Source: Shewanella sp. c952
GTDB lineage: Bacteria > Pseudomonadota > Gammaproteobacteria > Enterobacterales > Shewanellaceae
Length of the DNA: 50,375 nucleotides
Assembly: GCF_019654975.1 (NCBI RefSeq)
Contig: NZ_BPEW01000033.1
Location: 1-50,375 of the forward strand
Direction of reading: 5' to 3'
The notes beneath the pieces were generated by a model. The model did not search any database, was not told where the DNA came from, and was given only the letters and a program-made list of their open reading frames with translations. The number at the start of each line of letters is the position of its first letter. The stretch's first letter is position 1. Positions 35,926 to 45,711 of the stretch are shown piece by piece. The translations under genes and the position numbers were made by a program.

Positions 35926-36420
35926 ATGCTAATTAAACGCATATTTTTAGCAACCTTAGCACTGAGCGTACTGCTTAGTGCTGGTTGCGGCTTTAAATTA
36001 CAGGGAAGCTATTCAATCCCTGAACAATTGCAAACCTTAAGCTTAAGCAGCCAAGACGAGTACAGTGAATTGACTCGTTTAGTGCGTGAACGTTTAAGAC
36101 TCAATAGTATTGCAGTTGTTGAGCCGGCAGATAACATTCCAACAGTCCGCATAATTAGCGACTCGCTTGATCGTTCTACCTTGTCTATCTACCCTACGGG
36201 TAATGTGGCCGAATACGAACTGATCTACCAAGTTTCCTTTGCCGTGCAACTGCCTAAAGCTGAATCTCAACGTTTTGAAGTTGACATTCATCGCGACTAT
36301 TTGGACGATCCCCGTACAGCACTCGCTAAAAGTAGAGAGATGCAATTGCTACTCAAAGAGATGCGTAACCAAGCGGCCGACCGTATTATTCAAACTTTGG
36401 CAGCTACAGAGGTTAATTGA
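35926..36420 (+). CDS. lptE: LPS-assembly lipoprotein LptE
   Basis: 164 residues with a lipoprotein signal ending SAGC (C21) followed by GFKLQGSYSIPEQLQTL, the LptE/RlpB N-terminus. LptE plugs the LptD barrel and helps insert lipopolysaccharide into the outer membrane. Its TGA stop shares a base with the holA start (TGATG). Confidence 0.95.
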   Translation: MLIKRIFLATLALSVLLSAGCGFKLQGSYSIPEQLQTLSLSSQDEYSELTRLVRERLRLNSIAVVEPADNIPTVRIISDSLDRSTLSIYPTGNVAEYELIYQVSFAVQLPKAESQRFEVDIHRDYLDDPRTALAKSREMQLLLKEMRNQAADRIIQTLAATEVN

Positions 36421-37451
36421 TGCGGGTCTACCCAGATCAATTGCTGCGAAATATCAGCCCATTACCACAATGTTGCCTTATCTTTGGTGACGATCCATGG
36501 CTGTGTGACCAAAGCCGAACAGCGCTACACCAAATCGCTAAACAGCAAGGCTTCGATGAGAAGATTCAATTAACTCAGGAGACTGGATTCAGTTGGAATG
36601 AATTAATTGAACAATGGCAGGCGATGAGCTTATTTTCTAGTCGCCGTATCATTGAGCTGAGTCTGCCTACCGCAAAACCGGGTACAGAGGGAAGCGCCAT
36701 GTTTCAATCATTAATGCAGATGGATAACCCAGATGTATTGCTGATTTTAACAGGGCCTAAACTAGCAGCGGAACAAACTAAGAGTAAGTGGTTCAAATCA
36801 CTTGATGCAAAAGGCGTTTACGTACCTTGTATCACACCTGAGGGTGCTCAGTTCCAACGTTGGCTAGATGGCAGGATTAGCCATTACTCGTTGACGTTAT
36901 CGCGTGATTCTCGAGAGATGCTATTTGCACTCTATGAGGGAAACTTGCTAGCAGCAGATCAAGCATTACAGCTTTTACAACTACTGAGCCCAACGGCACC
37001 AATCGAGCCTGAACAGCTAAGTCAGTATTTTGAAGACCAATCACGCTTTAGTGTTTTTCAACTAACAGATGCGATGTTGAGTAACCAGCAAGATAAAGCG
37101 CAACATATTTTATCTCAGCTTAAAAGTGAAGGCATAGCAATGCCAATAATACTTTGGTCACTTTTCAAAGAACTAAGCGTTTTACTGCAACTCAAAACAG
37201 CAGAAGCAAATGGTCAAGCTTTACAAGGTCTCTGGAGTAAGTTGCGTATTTGGGACAAACGAAAACCTTTGTATCAGCAAGCGATTAAACGCTTATCTCT
37301 AGCTCAAGTCGAAACCCTATTATCGACCTCATCAACGTTAGAGTTAAAACTTAAACAGCAAGGTATAGAGGATTGGACTGGCCTGAGCCACATTTGTCTT
37401 CTGTTTGATGCTAACGCCCACGACGCACTTAAACATATAGCGCTCGACTAA
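36420..37451 (+). CDS. holA: DNA polymerase III delta subunit
   Basis: 343 residues from ATG 36420, the E. coli length, with GAGG seven bases upstream. Delta is the wrench of the clamp loader that opens the beta sliding clamp. N-terminus MRVYPDQLLRNI and CLIFGDDPWL match the family. The stop overlaps the nadD start by one base (TAATG). Confidence 0.96.
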   Translation: MRVYPDQLLRNISPLPQCCLIFGDDPWLCDQSRTALHQIAKQQGFDEKIQLTQETGFSWNELIEQWQAMSLFSSRRIIELSLPTAKPGTEGSAMFQSLMQMDNPDVLLILTGPKLAAEQTKSKWFKSLDAKGVYVPCITPEGAQFQRWLDGRISHYSLTLSRDSREMLFALYEGNLLAADQALQLLQLLSPTAPIEPEQLSQYFEDQSRFSVFQLTDAMLSNQQDKAQHILSQLKSEGIAMPIILWSLFKELSVLLQLKTAEANGQALQGLWSKLRIWDKRKPLYQQAIKRLSLAQVETLLSTSSTLELKLKQQGIEDWTGLSHICLLFDANAHDALKHIALD

Positions 37452-38134
37452 TGAAAATTGGTATTTTAGGTGGCACCTTCGATCCCATACACTTTGGCCA
37501 TATTCGACCCGCACTTGAAGTACAACAGCAACTTGCATTAGATGAAGTCTGGTTGATGCCAAATCATATACCGCCGCACAAAAATGGCACCCATGTCAGT
37601 ACCGATGATCGGCTCGCAATGGCTCAAGCTGTATGTGAAGCCTTTCCACCGCTAAAACTATGTGCGATTGAAGCGTTGCGAGAAAGCCCCTCTTACACTG
37701 TCACAACGCTACAAGAGCTTAAGCTACAATATCCTCAACATGAATTCTATTTTCTAATGGGAATGGATTCGTTTTTAGGACTGCAGAGCTGGTATCAGTG
37801 GCAAGCCTTATTTGAGCTGTGCCATCTTGTGGTGTGCCAGCGCCCAGGCTCAAATATGTCAGTTGAGCATCCCATGCATACTGTTCTGGAAAAACACCAG
37901 AGTGCCCTCATCACTCCAATTGAAACTGAATCAATTGAAGCGAGTATTGCGACTAACAGCGGGCAGATCTTCCTAGTCTCGATCACCGAGCAACCTTTTT
38001 CATCCACGCAAGTACGAGCAGACCTCTACCAAGGATTAACAATCAAAGACGCTTTACCTGTCTGTATTCAACTATATATAAAGCAGCATCAGTTATATGC
38101 TCCAAAAGCCCGCAATTCATCACAAAAATCTTAA
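37451..38134 (+). CDS. nadD: Nicotinate-nucleotide adenylyltransferase
   Basis: 227 residues. The nucleotidyltransferase motif GGTFDPIHFGH (residues 8-18) and the C-terminal FSSTQVRADL (ISSTxxR-type) are intact. It adenylates nicotinate mononucleotide to deamido-NAD in NAD synthesis. It ends the leuS-lptE-holA-nadD unit, with rsfS starting 93 bases later behind its own TATACT-like -10. Confidence 0.96.
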   Translation: MKIGILGGTFDPIHFGHIRPALEVQQQLALDEVWLMPNHIPPHKNGTHVSTDDRLAMAQAVCEAFPPLKLCAIEALRESPSYTVTTLQELKLQYPQHEFYFLMGMDSFLGLQSWYQWQALFELCHLVVCQRPGSNMSVEHPMHTVLEKHQSALITPIETESIEASIATNSGQIFLVSITEQPFSSTQVRADLYQGLTIKDALPVCIQLYIKQHQLYAPKARNSSQKS

Positions 38135-38227
38135 GTGTTAAAGTCACTATTTCTAATCTTCGCTATTAATCTACTACCTATTACCTGCTATACTATCGCG
38201 CTGTCTAAAAATTAATGGGGTATCCGC

Positions 38228-38557
38228 GTGGAAAGCGCCGAGCTAAAGCAATTTGTAATCGATAAGGTTGAAGACCTTAAAGCTAAAGATATTGTCGTCA
38301 TGGACGTATCAGAGAAATCTAACATCGCCGATTTTATGGTGGTATGTACAGGTAACTCAAAAACACATGTAAAAGCAATCGCTGAAAATCTAGTGGTTGA
38401 GTCAAAACGTGCAGGCCTAAAGATTTTAGGTGTCGAAGGCCGTGAAAGCAGTGAATGGGTTCTTGTTGACCTAGGCGATGTCATCATGCACGTAATGCAA
38501 GACCAAACTCGTGACTTCTATCAGCTTGAAAAGCTATGGTCAGAAAAACCTGAATAA
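38228..38557 (+). CDS. rsfS: Ribosomal silencing factor RsfS
   Basis: 109 residues from a GTG at 38228 with GGGG seven bases upstream. Conserved DFMVVCTGNSKTHVKAIAE, GVEGRESSEWVLVDLGDV and HVMQ segments. RsfS binds uL14 on the large subunit and blocks subunit joining in starvation. Its stop overlaps the rlmH start by one base (TAATG). Confidence 0.97.
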   Translation: MESAELKQFVIDKVEDLKAKDIVVMDVSEKSNIADFMVVCTGNSKTHVKAIAENLVVESKRAGLKILGVEGRESSEWVLVDLGDVIMHVMQDQTRDFYQLEKLWSEKPE

Positions 38558-39027
38558 TGAAAATTCAGTTAGTTGCAGTTGGGACCCGCATGCCAGACTG
38601 GGTCGAAACAGGTTTTAAGGAATATCAGCGCCGCTTTCCTCGAGATATGGCGCTTGAGTTAATTGAAATCCCCGCTGGCAAACGCGGTAAAAATGCCGAT
38701 ATAGCTCGTATCCTCCATAAAGAGGGCGAGTTAATGTTGGCGGCAATCCCTAAAGGCAACCATATAGTCAGTCTCGATCTTCCAGGTAAAAACCTGAAGA
38801 CTCCCGAACTGGCTCAGCAGATGAACAAGTGGTTACTCGATGGCCGTGACGTTAGTCTGTTAATTGGTGGACCTGAAGGGCTCTCTCCTGACTGTAAAAA
38901 AGCAGCGGCGCAAAGCTGGTGCTTATCAGCGTTAACCCTTCCTCACCCTTTGGTTAGAGTGATTGTTGCAGAAAGCCTTTATCGAGGCTGGAGTATTAAC
39001 AATAATCATCCGTACCACAGAGAATAA
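38557..39027 (+). CDS. rlmH: 23S rRNA (pseudouridine-1915-N3) methyltransferase RlmH
   Basis: 156 residues, SPOUT fold. The AdoMet knot motifs are LIGGPEGLSPDC and SLYRGWSINNNHPYHRE at the C-terminus. It methylates pseudouridine 1915 in helix 69 of 23S rRNA. Translationally coupled to rsfS; 84 bases separate it from mrdA. Confidence 0.98.
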   Translation: MKIQLVAVGTRMPDWVETGFKEYQRRFPRDMALELIEIPAGKRGKNADIARILHKEGELMLAAIPKGNHIVSLDLPGKNLKTPELAQQMNKWLLDGRDVSLLIGGPEGLSPDCKKAAAQSWCLSALTLPHPLVRVIVAESLYRGWSINNNHPYHRE

Positions 39028-39111
39028 TATCGACTTTACATTCAGTTAGTCTTACCTTAGCAGGAATAAGATATGTGCTTGCCACCTTTTTTTGAGCAGG
39101 AGAAAATGTAA

Positions 39112-40968
39112 GTGTCCCCTAGAAAGCGCATCACCATGAACGACCATGCAGCTGAAGCCTCGCTGTTTAAACGTCGCGCTCTATTTACTTTCCTTTGTGT
39201 TTTCGTTCTGCTGAGCTTGCTACTTGTCAACCTCTACCAGTTACAGATCCTCTCTTATAAAGATTACGAAACACGCTCAAACGACAACCGTATCCGAGTC
39301 GTACCTATCGCCCCGAGCCGCGGTCTTATCTATGATAGGCATGGCCAATTACTGGCAGAAAACCAGCCATTCTTTTCATTGGAAATGGTGCCTGAAAAAG
39401 TCAAAGACATCAGCCAAACCCTAGATAAATTAAGTCAAGTCATCTCTCTATCTAACGATGAAAAAGAGACTGTAATCGAAGCGCTTAAATATCACCGACG
39501 CTTCAAACCGCTAACCATCAAAAATAAACTCACCGAAGAGCAAGTCGCCGAATTTAGCGTCAATCAGCATCAGTTCCCTGGTTTTTCTATTGAAGCAGGT
39601 CTTAAGCGTCACTATCCCTATAATGGCTTAATGACTCATGCTCTGGGCTATGTAGGGAAAATTAATAGCCGCGATAAAAGCTCACTTGAACGCAATAACA
39701 AGTGGAGTAATTACGCTGCAACAAAGGATATCGGTAAACAAGGTATCGAAAAGTTTTATGAAAGTATGCTGCTCGGAAAGCCTGGACATCTCGAAGAGGA
39801 GGTCAACAACCGAGGCCGAACGATTCGTACATTAAAATCTGAGCCACCAACTCCTGGTCAAGATATCTATCTGACTTTAGATCTTAATCTACAGAAAAAA
39901 GCCATGGAACTCCTCAATGGACGCAGAGGCTCAGTAGTCGCCATCGATCCTCGAGATGGAGGCATCTTAGCGCTATTATCAAGCCCAACTTATGACCCTA
40001 ATCAGTTTGTACACGGGATCAGCAGTAAAGCTTACAACGAACTGCTTAATTCGACATCAAAGCCGTTGATCAATCGTGCGACCCAAGGTCAGTATGCGCC
40101 GGCATCTACGGTCAAACCGCATCTTGCTTTACTTGGCTTAGAAAATAAAACAGTAAACCGCAAAACTCGTATTTGGGATCCTGGTTTCTGGCAGATCCCT
40201 GGGGTCGAGCGCAAATACCGAGACTGGAAACGTTGGGGCCACGGCTGGGTTGATGTTAACAGTGCGATTGTTAGCTCATGCGATACCTACTTCTATGACT
40301 TAGCATATAAGACAGGTGTTGATGCCATTGCCAACTTTATGGAGCCATTTGGTTTTGGTGAGCGCACCGGCGTCGATATTTTTGAAGAGTCCGCTGGGAT
40401 CATGCCGTCCAAAGATTGGAAGCGTTTGCGCTACAACCAACCTTGGTATATTGGCGATACTATATCAGTCGGTATTGGACAGGGTTACTGGACGACTACC
40501 CCACTGCAGCTTGCCAATGCCACAGCGATAATGGCAAATAAAGGCCGTCGTTTTGTGCCGCATTTGCTCAAATCGATTCAGGATCAAACCGCTAAAATCG
40601 ATTCCCCCGCAGATGAGCTTGCGCCTATTGTGCTTAAAGACCCAAAGAACTGGGACATTATTAACGAAGCAATGCGGGATACAGCCCATAAATCACGTTT
40701 CACGGATGCAAAATATACAGCAGCGATGAAAACAGGTACCGCGCAGGTGTTCAGTGTAGCCGAAGACGCCAAGTATGATGCCGATACGATTGATGAACGC
40801 CTCAGAGATAACGCCTTAATTATTGCTTATGCGCCCTATAAGAATCCTAAAATCGTTTTGGCTGTTGTGCTAGAAAACGCCGGTTGGGGTGGCGCGAATG
40901 CAGGTCCTGTTGCACGTGCTCTGCTTGATGAGTATTTACTAAGAGATTCATGGGATGACGAAAAATGA
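39112..40968 (+). CDS. mrdA: Penicillin-binding protein 2 (elongasome transpeptidase)
   Basis: 618 residues from GTG 39112; an internal ATG at 39136 is an alternative and neither has a well-spaced ribosome site. One membrane helix (residues 22-44), a dimerisation/pedestal region starting IAPSRGLIYDRHG, and a transpeptidase domain with STVK (S332, K335), an SCD triad in SSCDTYFYD and KTGTAQV. PBP2 cross-links peptidoglycan in the rod-shape complex and is activated with RodA, whose gene overlaps by four bases. Confidence 0.97.
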   Translation: MSPRKRITMNDHAAEASLFKRRALFTFLCVFVLLSLLLVNLYQLQILSYKDYETRSNDNRIRVVPIAPSRGLIYDRHGQLLAENQPFFSLEMVPEKVKDISQTLDKLSQVISLSNDEKETVIEALKYHRRFKPLTIKNKLTEEQVAEFSVNQHQFPGFSIEAGLKRHYPYNGLMTHALGYVGKINSRDKSSLERNNKWSNYAATKDIGKQGIEKFYESMLLGKPGHLEEEVNNRGRTIRTLKSEPPTPGQDIYLTLDLNLQKKAMELLNGRRGSVVAIDPRDGGILALLSSPTYDPNQFVHGISSKAYNELLNSTSKPLINRATQGQYAPASTVKPHLALLGLENKTVNRKTRIWDPGFWQIPGVERKYRDWKRWGHGWVDVNSAIVSSCDTYFYDLAYKTGVDAIANFMEPFGFGERTGVDIFEESAGIMPSKDWKRLRYNQPWYIGDTISVGIGQGYWTTTPLQLANATAIMANKGRRFVPHLLKSIQDQTAKIDSPADELAPIVLKDPKNWDIINEAMRDTAHKSRFTDAKYTAAMKTGTAQVFSVAEDAKYDADTIDERLRDNALIIAYAPYKNPKIVLAVVLENAGWGGANAGPVARALLDEYLLRDSWDDEK

Positions 40969-42071
40969 GTGCTCATAACAACCGCCCTAATATTTGGCAA
41001 CGTCTGCATATCGATCTGCCGCTATTAATCGGCTTGCTTGCACTGATGGGCTTCGGGCTTGTCGTTATCTACTCTGCAGGTGGCGAAGATCTTGCGCTTA
41101 TGGATCGTCAGTTAGTTCGTATGGGGCTATCACTGGTCATCATGTTTGCTGTGGCACAAATAAACCCTGAGATCTTGCGACGCTGGGCATTTCCCATCTA
41201 TATCGCGGGCATAATCCTGCTGCTCGGGGTGCACTTTTTTGGTGAGATAAACAAAGGAGCCCAGCGCTGGCTAAACCTTGGCTTTATGGAGTTCCAGCCT
41301 TCAGAGCTCATTAAGCTTGCGTTTCCGATAACCATGGCATGGTATATCAGTAAGTTTCCACTGCCACCGAAAAAGCGCTATTTAGCTGGTGCTATTGTTA
41401 TCTTATTAGTACCAACTCTACTTATTGCCAAACAGCCAGACTTGGGCACCTCCATTTTAGTTGCAGCCTCAGGCATTTTTGTACTATTTCTATCAGGCAT
41501 GAGCTGGCGAATTGTTGGTGGCTGTGTCGGCGCGGTGTTAGCTATGCTGCCCGCTCTGTGGTTTTTCTTTATGCACGACTACCAACGCACACGCGTCATG
41601 ACACTGCTCGATCCCGAAAAAGATCCACTGGGTGCGGGATACCATATTATTCAGTCAAAAATTGCCATTGGTTCTGGTGGCCTATGGGGTAAAGGTTGGC
41701 TAGATGGAACACAGTCGCAACTCGAATTTTTGCCAGAGCGCCACACCGACTTCATATTTGCAGTGATTGGCGAAGAGTTTGGCCTTATCGGTAGTTTACT
41801 GCTGCTAACACTGTATCTGTATGTTATTGGCCGCGGCCTAGTTATCGCCTCTCGTGCCCAAACCAGTTTTGCGCGCTTACTGGCAGGTAGTATTACTTTG
41901 ACCTTCTTCGTTTACATTTTTGTAAACATCGGCATGGTTTCAGGATTATTACCTGTAGTAGGTGTACCTCTGCCATTGATAAGTTATGGTGGTACCTCAA
42001 TGCTGACATTAATGACTGGATTTGGGATCTTAATGAGTATCCATACTCATAGACGCTTTATTGATAGATAA
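40965..42071 (+). CDS. rodA: Rod-shape-determining protein RodA (SEDS glycosyltransferase)
   Basis: 368 residues with about ten membrane helices. SEDS motifs include GFMEFQPSELIKLAFP, the KQPDLGTS loop and the C-terminal PLPLISYGGTSMLTLM. RodA polymerises glycan strands from lipid II in partnership with PBP2. Starts within the end of mrdA (ATGA overlap). Confidence 0.98.
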   Translation: MSAHNNRPNIWQRLHIDLPLLIGLLALMGFGLVVIYSAGGEDLALMDRQLVRMGLSLVIMFAVAQINPEILRRWAFPIYIAGIILLLGVHFFGEINKGAQRWLNLGFMEFQPSELIKLAFPITMAWYISKFPLPPKKRYLAGAIVILLVPTLLIAKQPDLGTSILVAASGIFVLFLSGMSWRIVGGCVGAVLAMLPALWFFFMHDYQRTRVMTLLDPEKDPLGAGYHIIQSKIAIGSGGLWGKGWLDGTQSQLEFLPERHTDFIFAVIGEEFGLIGSLLLLTLYLYVIGRGLVIASRAQTSFARLLAGSITLTFFVYIFVNIGMVSGLLPVVGVPLPLISYGGTSMLTLMTGFGILMSIHTHRRFIDR

Positions 42072-42160
42072 CTGAACTCACGTTAAAAATTCACTCGATG
42101 GCGCTTTTAAATTCAGTCGAATTGATAAGCGCCAGTCGAAGTATAAGGATTGTAAAACAG

Positions 42161-43159
42161 ATGAAACTGTTGCATCGTATTCTAGCGCCAATAGCGCTAA
42201 CTCTGCTATCAGGCTCCGTATTAGCAGATCCAATCGAGCCTAATGTTGCTGAACTTAAAGCAGAGTTTATGCAAACTCAAAACGCTAAAGGCTTTAGCGA
42301 CGAAGAAACCCAGGCATTTATTGATAATGCTGAATTTAACCAAGCAGTCATTGATGCGATGACCAAGCCATGGGAAGCTAAGCCTTGGCATCAATACTAC
42401 CCCATTTTTCTAACCGAAAAACGCTTAGATGCTGGACTTAAGTTCTGGAAAGAGCATGCCGACACCATTAAAAGAGCCTCAAAAGAGTTTGATGTCGACC
42501 CACAAATTATTGTAGCCATAATTGGGATTGAAACCTTTTATGGCGGCTATATGGGCAACTACCCAGTTAAAGATGCCTTATATACCCTAGGCTTTCACTA
42601 CCCGCCAAGAGCCACTTTCTTCAGAAAAGAGTTTGCCAATTTACAAGAACTTGTCAAAGAAGAAAACCTTGATATTAACAACCTAAAAGGTAGCTACGCT
42701 GGTGCGATGGGCTTCGGTCAATTTATCCCATCCAGCTACCGTCATTACTCAGTGGATTTTGACAAGGACGGTAGCCGGGATCTGCTGAATAGCCCGGTCG
42801 ATGCCATTGGCAGTGTCGCCAACTACTTCCATCAGCATGGGTGGCAGAAAAATCAGCCAGTAGCGCTGGAATTAACGTTAAATAAAGCATTACCTGCTAC
42901 AGTGAAAACTTGGGCTGGAGAGAAGATGCACTACCAAATTGCAGACATATTATCTCCAAATGTAGCACTCGCTAAATCAATGGACATCGATATTTCCCAG
43001 CCTGGTCTAGTGATCAAACTTGAACAGCAAGATCATGATGAATATTGGTTAGGCCTGAAGAACTTTTATGTCATCACCCGCTATAACCGCAGCCCTTTAT
43101 ACGCAATGGCGGTATACCAGTTTAGCCAGGAACTTAAGCAAGCTTATGCAACGTATTAA
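42161..43159 (+). CDS. mltB: MltB-type lytic murein transglycosylase, non-lipoprotein form
   Basis: 332 residues from ATG 42161. SLT-type domain of the MltB family: IIGIETFYGGYMG holds the catalytic glutamate, followed by LKGSYAGAMGFGQFIPSSYRHY and DAIGSVANYF. The enzyme cleaves the MurNAc-GlcNAc bond to form 1,6-anhydro ends. The signal peptide ends LSGSVLADP and has no lipobox cysteine, so unlike E. coli MltB this form is probably soluble in the periplasm. It ends 14 bases inside rlpA. Confidence 0.93.
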   Translation: MKLLHRILAPIALTLLSGSVLADPIEPNVAELKAEFMQTQNAKGFSDEETQAFIDNAEFNQAVIDAMTKPWEAKPWHQYYPIFLTEKRLDAGLKFWKEHADTIKRASKEFDVDPQIIVAIIGIETFYGGYMGNYPVKDALYTLGFHYPPRATFFRKEFANLQELVKEENLDINNLKGSYAGAMGFGQFIPSSYRHYSVDFDKDGSRDLLNSPVDAIGSVANYFHQHGWQKNQPVALELTLNKALPATVKTWAGEKMHYQIADILSPNVALAKSMDIDISQPGLVIKLEQQDHDEYWLGLKNFYVITRYNRSPLYAMAVYQFSQELKQAYATY

Positions 43160-43934
43160 TCTTCTCCTTATTCTCTGCATCGCCGGCTTGCTAGCAGCCT
43201 GTTCGAGTAGTGATAAAAGCCGTTACGATATTGCTGACGATAGAGCGCCAACATCAGCTCCAGACGTTTCAAAAGTTGAAGATGCACATCCCAGATTTGA
43301 GCCTTATAGCCGTGGTGGTAATAGAAAGAACTACACGGTTTTAGGCAAAAATTATCAAGTAATGGATAGTGGTGAAGGTTACCAAGCTAAGGGGATTGCT
43401 TCGTGGTATGGCAGTAAGTTTCATGGCCATTTGACCTCTAACGGTGAAACCTATGATATGTACTCTATGTCAGCGGCGCACAAGAGCTTACCGCTACCGA
43501 GTTACGTAAAAGTCACCAATCTTAAGAATAACAAAACAGTCATTGTTAGGGTGAATGACCGCGGCCCGTTTCATGAAGATCGACTTATTGATTTATCCTA
43601 TGCTGCCGCTCACAGACTCGACATGCTCAAAACAGGCACTGCAAATGTTAGCCTAGAGGTTATCTATATTGCAGATCCCGAATCAATAGCATTGGCAGAA
43701 CTTAAAGGTACTGAGCTTCACTTTATCCAAGTTGTGGCATCTTCTAATAAGTCCCGTTTAGAGCTACTTGCGAAAGATCTTGAGCAGAAGTATCAAGTTA
43801 ATAGCCGCCTACAACAATCTAATAATTTATACCGTTTGCAACTGGGGCCCATAGGTCAACAGCAGCTAGCCACAAAACTGACGGAAAAACTTAAACAGCA
43901 GGGGTACCCACAAAGCTATTTAATCACTGAATGA
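43146..43934 (+). CDS. rlpA: RlpA-family lipoprotein (DPBB plus SPOR)
   Basis: 262 residues from ATG 43146. Lipobox LLAAC, then a double-psi beta-barrel (GIASWYGSKFHGHLTSNGE, VRVNDRGPFHEDRLIDLSYAAA) and a C-terminal SPOR domain that binds denuded glycan. In Pseudomonas RlpA is a lytic transglycosylase of septal, stem-less peptidoglycan. It starts inside the 3' end of mltB, suggesting coupled translation, although its ribosome site is weak. Confidence 0.95.
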   Translation: MQRINLLLILCIAGLLAACSSSDKSRYDIADDRAPTSAPDVSKVEDAHPRFEPYSRGGNRKNYTVLGKNYQVMDSGEGYQAKGIASWYGSKFHGHLTSNGETYDMYSMSAAHKSLPLPSYVKVTNLKNNKTVIVRVNDRGPFHEDRLIDLSYAAAHRLDMLKTGTANVSLEVIYIADPESIALAELKGTELHFIQVVASSNKSRLELLAKDLEQKYQVNSRLQQSNNLYRLQLGPIGQQQLATKLTEKLKQQGYPQSYLITE

Positions 43935-44037
43935 AACAAGATTAATGAACCTATGGCGAATTACCTTGTCGACTAATGATATACTTTGTGGAACTTCGCT
44001 TTCATCTTACCTAAACATAAAGACGTGCATTATTAAT

Positions 44038-45210
44038 ATGAATTTATTAAACCAACCAATAAAAACGCTTTTGCTCGCGACCTCAGTCGCCGCCTTTTCT
44101 GCACAAGCAGCTCCTGTAGTAACCCCTAATGCACCGACTGTTGCAGCCAAAGCATATGTCCTTTTGGACTACAATACCGGACAGATTATTGCTGAAAACA
44201 ACGCTTACGAAAGCCTTAATCCTGCCAGCTTAACTAAAATGATGACCAGTTATGTTATTGGTCATGAAATTAAAGTTGGCAATGTATCGCCATCGGATGA
44301 AGTAACGATAAGTAAGAATGCTTGGTCAAAAAACTTCCCCGATTCATCAAAAATGTTTATCGAAGTAGGCAAGACTGTCTCAGTAGAAGAGCTTAACAAA
44401 GGCATCATTATCCAGTCTGGTAATGACGCTTGTGTTGCGATGGCTGAGCATATTGCTGGCACCGAAGATGGCTTTGTTGATCTAATGAATTCATGGGCGA
44501 AGCAGCTTGGCATGCAAGACAGCTACTTTGAAAACTCTCACGGTCTTGATTCTGATAATCACAAAACCACCGCCTACGATATGGCCATCTTAGGTGCGGC
44601 GATCATTCGTGACGTCCCTGAAGAGTATGCTGTTTATAAAGAGAAATCGTTTACTTATAACGGCATTAAACAGTATAACCGTAATGGGCTTTTATGGGAT
44701 AAAAGCTTAAATGTTGACGGCATTAAAACTGGCCACACTTCTGGCGCGGGTTACAACCTAGTGACCTCAGCGACAAAAGATGGCATGCGTTTAATCTCTG
44801 TGGTTATGGGAACTAAGAGCGAAACAGCCCGTAAAGCAGAAAGTAAAAAGTTACTTAACTATGGCTTCCGTTTCTTTGAAACTGTAACTCCTTACCAAGC
44901 AGGCGACAGCTTCGTCACCCAAAAAATTTGGTACGGCGACAGAGAAACAATCGATTTAGGTGTCACTACAGATACCCCAATCACGATTAGTCGCGGTCAA
45001 GCTAAAAACTTGCAAGCTAACTTTGAACTAACAAAAGAGTTAAAGGCGCCAATCGCTAAAGGCGAAACAGTTGGCCGTATCTACTTCCAGCTAAATGGTA
45101 AAGATATTGCTCAATTCCCGCTGGTCACACTGCAAGAAGTGAATGAAGGCAGTTGGTTTAGCCAGCTAATGGATTACTTTAAGCAGATGTTTGAAGGCTG
45201 GTTTAGCTAA
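44038..45210 (+). CDS. dacA: D-alanyl-D-alanine carboxypeptidase (PBP5/6 type)
   Basis: 390 residues from ATG 44038, where a signal peptide ends SAQAAP; open frame upstream of this lacks homology. Active-site motifs SLTK (S64, K67), SGND and KTGHTSG. The C-terminus NEGSWFSQLMDYFKQMFEGW is an amphipathic helix that anchors such enzymes to the inner membrane. It trims pentapeptides by removing the last D-Ala. Last gene of the rlmH/mrdA-dacA series, closed by a terminator. Confidence 0.97.
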   Translation: MNLLNQPIKTLLLATSVAAFSAQAAPVVTPNAPTVAAKAYVLLDYNTGQIIAENNAYESLNPASLTKMMTSYVIGHEIKVGNVSPSDEVTISKNAWSKNFPDSSKMFIEVGKTVSVEELNKGIIIQSGNDACVAMAEHIAGTEDGFVDLMNSWAKQLGMQDSYFENSHGLDSDNHKTTAYDMAILGAAIIRDVPEEYAVYKEKSFTYNGIKQYNRNGLLWDKSLNVDGIKTGHTSGAGYNLVTSATKDGMRLISVVMGTKSETARKAESKKLLNYGFRFFETVTPYQAGDSFVTQKIWYGDRETIDLGVTTDTPITISRGQAKNLQANFELTKELKAPIAKGETVGRIYFQLNGKDIAQFPLVTLQEVNEGSWFSQLMDYFKQMFEGWFS

Positions 45211-45226
45211 CAGTATCAACGCTGAC

Positions 45227-45254
45227 AGAAGCCACCTTAGGGTGGCTTCTTGCG
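45227..45254 (+). terminator. Terminator after dacA
   Basis: Ten-base arms agaagccacc and ggtggcttct around ttag. The T-tract is poor (TTGCGTTTAG), so termination may be incomplete. Confidence 0.7.
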
Positions 45255-45351
45255 TTTAGTCCTGCTGAATTTACCTGTAGCGAGATAACTAACCTTGAAT
45301 TCGTTATAATTAGCACCATATTAAGGTTATTGAAATTGTCGAGAGTAAAAA

Positions 45352-45618
45352 ATGTTAGATACTAAATTTGATGAGTTAATGGAGTTTCCTGCTTCTTTCC
45401 CATTTAAAGTTGTCGGTGATGCCAGTGATACCCTACAAGACCGCGTTGTTGCCGTAGTACAGGGTCTAGCACCTGGCGATTACGCACCTTCTACTAAAGC
45501 ATCAAGCAAAGGCACCTATTACTCTGTAACTATCCGTGTGACGGTTACAAGCAAAGAGCAAATAGAAAAATTGTACACTCAACTTGCCGAACTTGAAGGT
45601 GTTAAGCGCGTCTTATAA
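45352..45618 (+). CDS. ybeD: DUF493 protein YbeD
   Basis: 88 residues that align throughout with E. coli YbeD (ELMEFPASFPFKVVG, APGDYAPSTKASSKG, YYSVTIRV). ACT-like fold of unknown role; always next to lipB. It is 94 bases before lipB, which has its own promoter candidate. Confidence 0.96.
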   Translation: MLDTKFDELMEFPASFPFKVVGDASDTLQDRVVAVVQGLAPGDYAPSTKASSKGTYYSVTIRVTVTSKEQIEKLYTQLAELEGVKRVL

Positions 45619-45649
45619 ATATTACTCATTACTGATAAATGTGATCTGT

Positions 45650-45678
45650 CTTACATTTATCAATTTGAGGCGTATAAT
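45650..45678 (+). promoter_or_regulatory. Candidate sigma-70 promoter of lipB
   Basis: CTTACA, 17 bases, TATAAT. The -10 is perfect and the -35 matches four of six. It lies in the ybeD-lipB gap. Confidence 0.5.
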
Positions 45679-45711
45679 AGCGGCACTTATATTTGAGGGG
45701 AGAGGTTGCCC

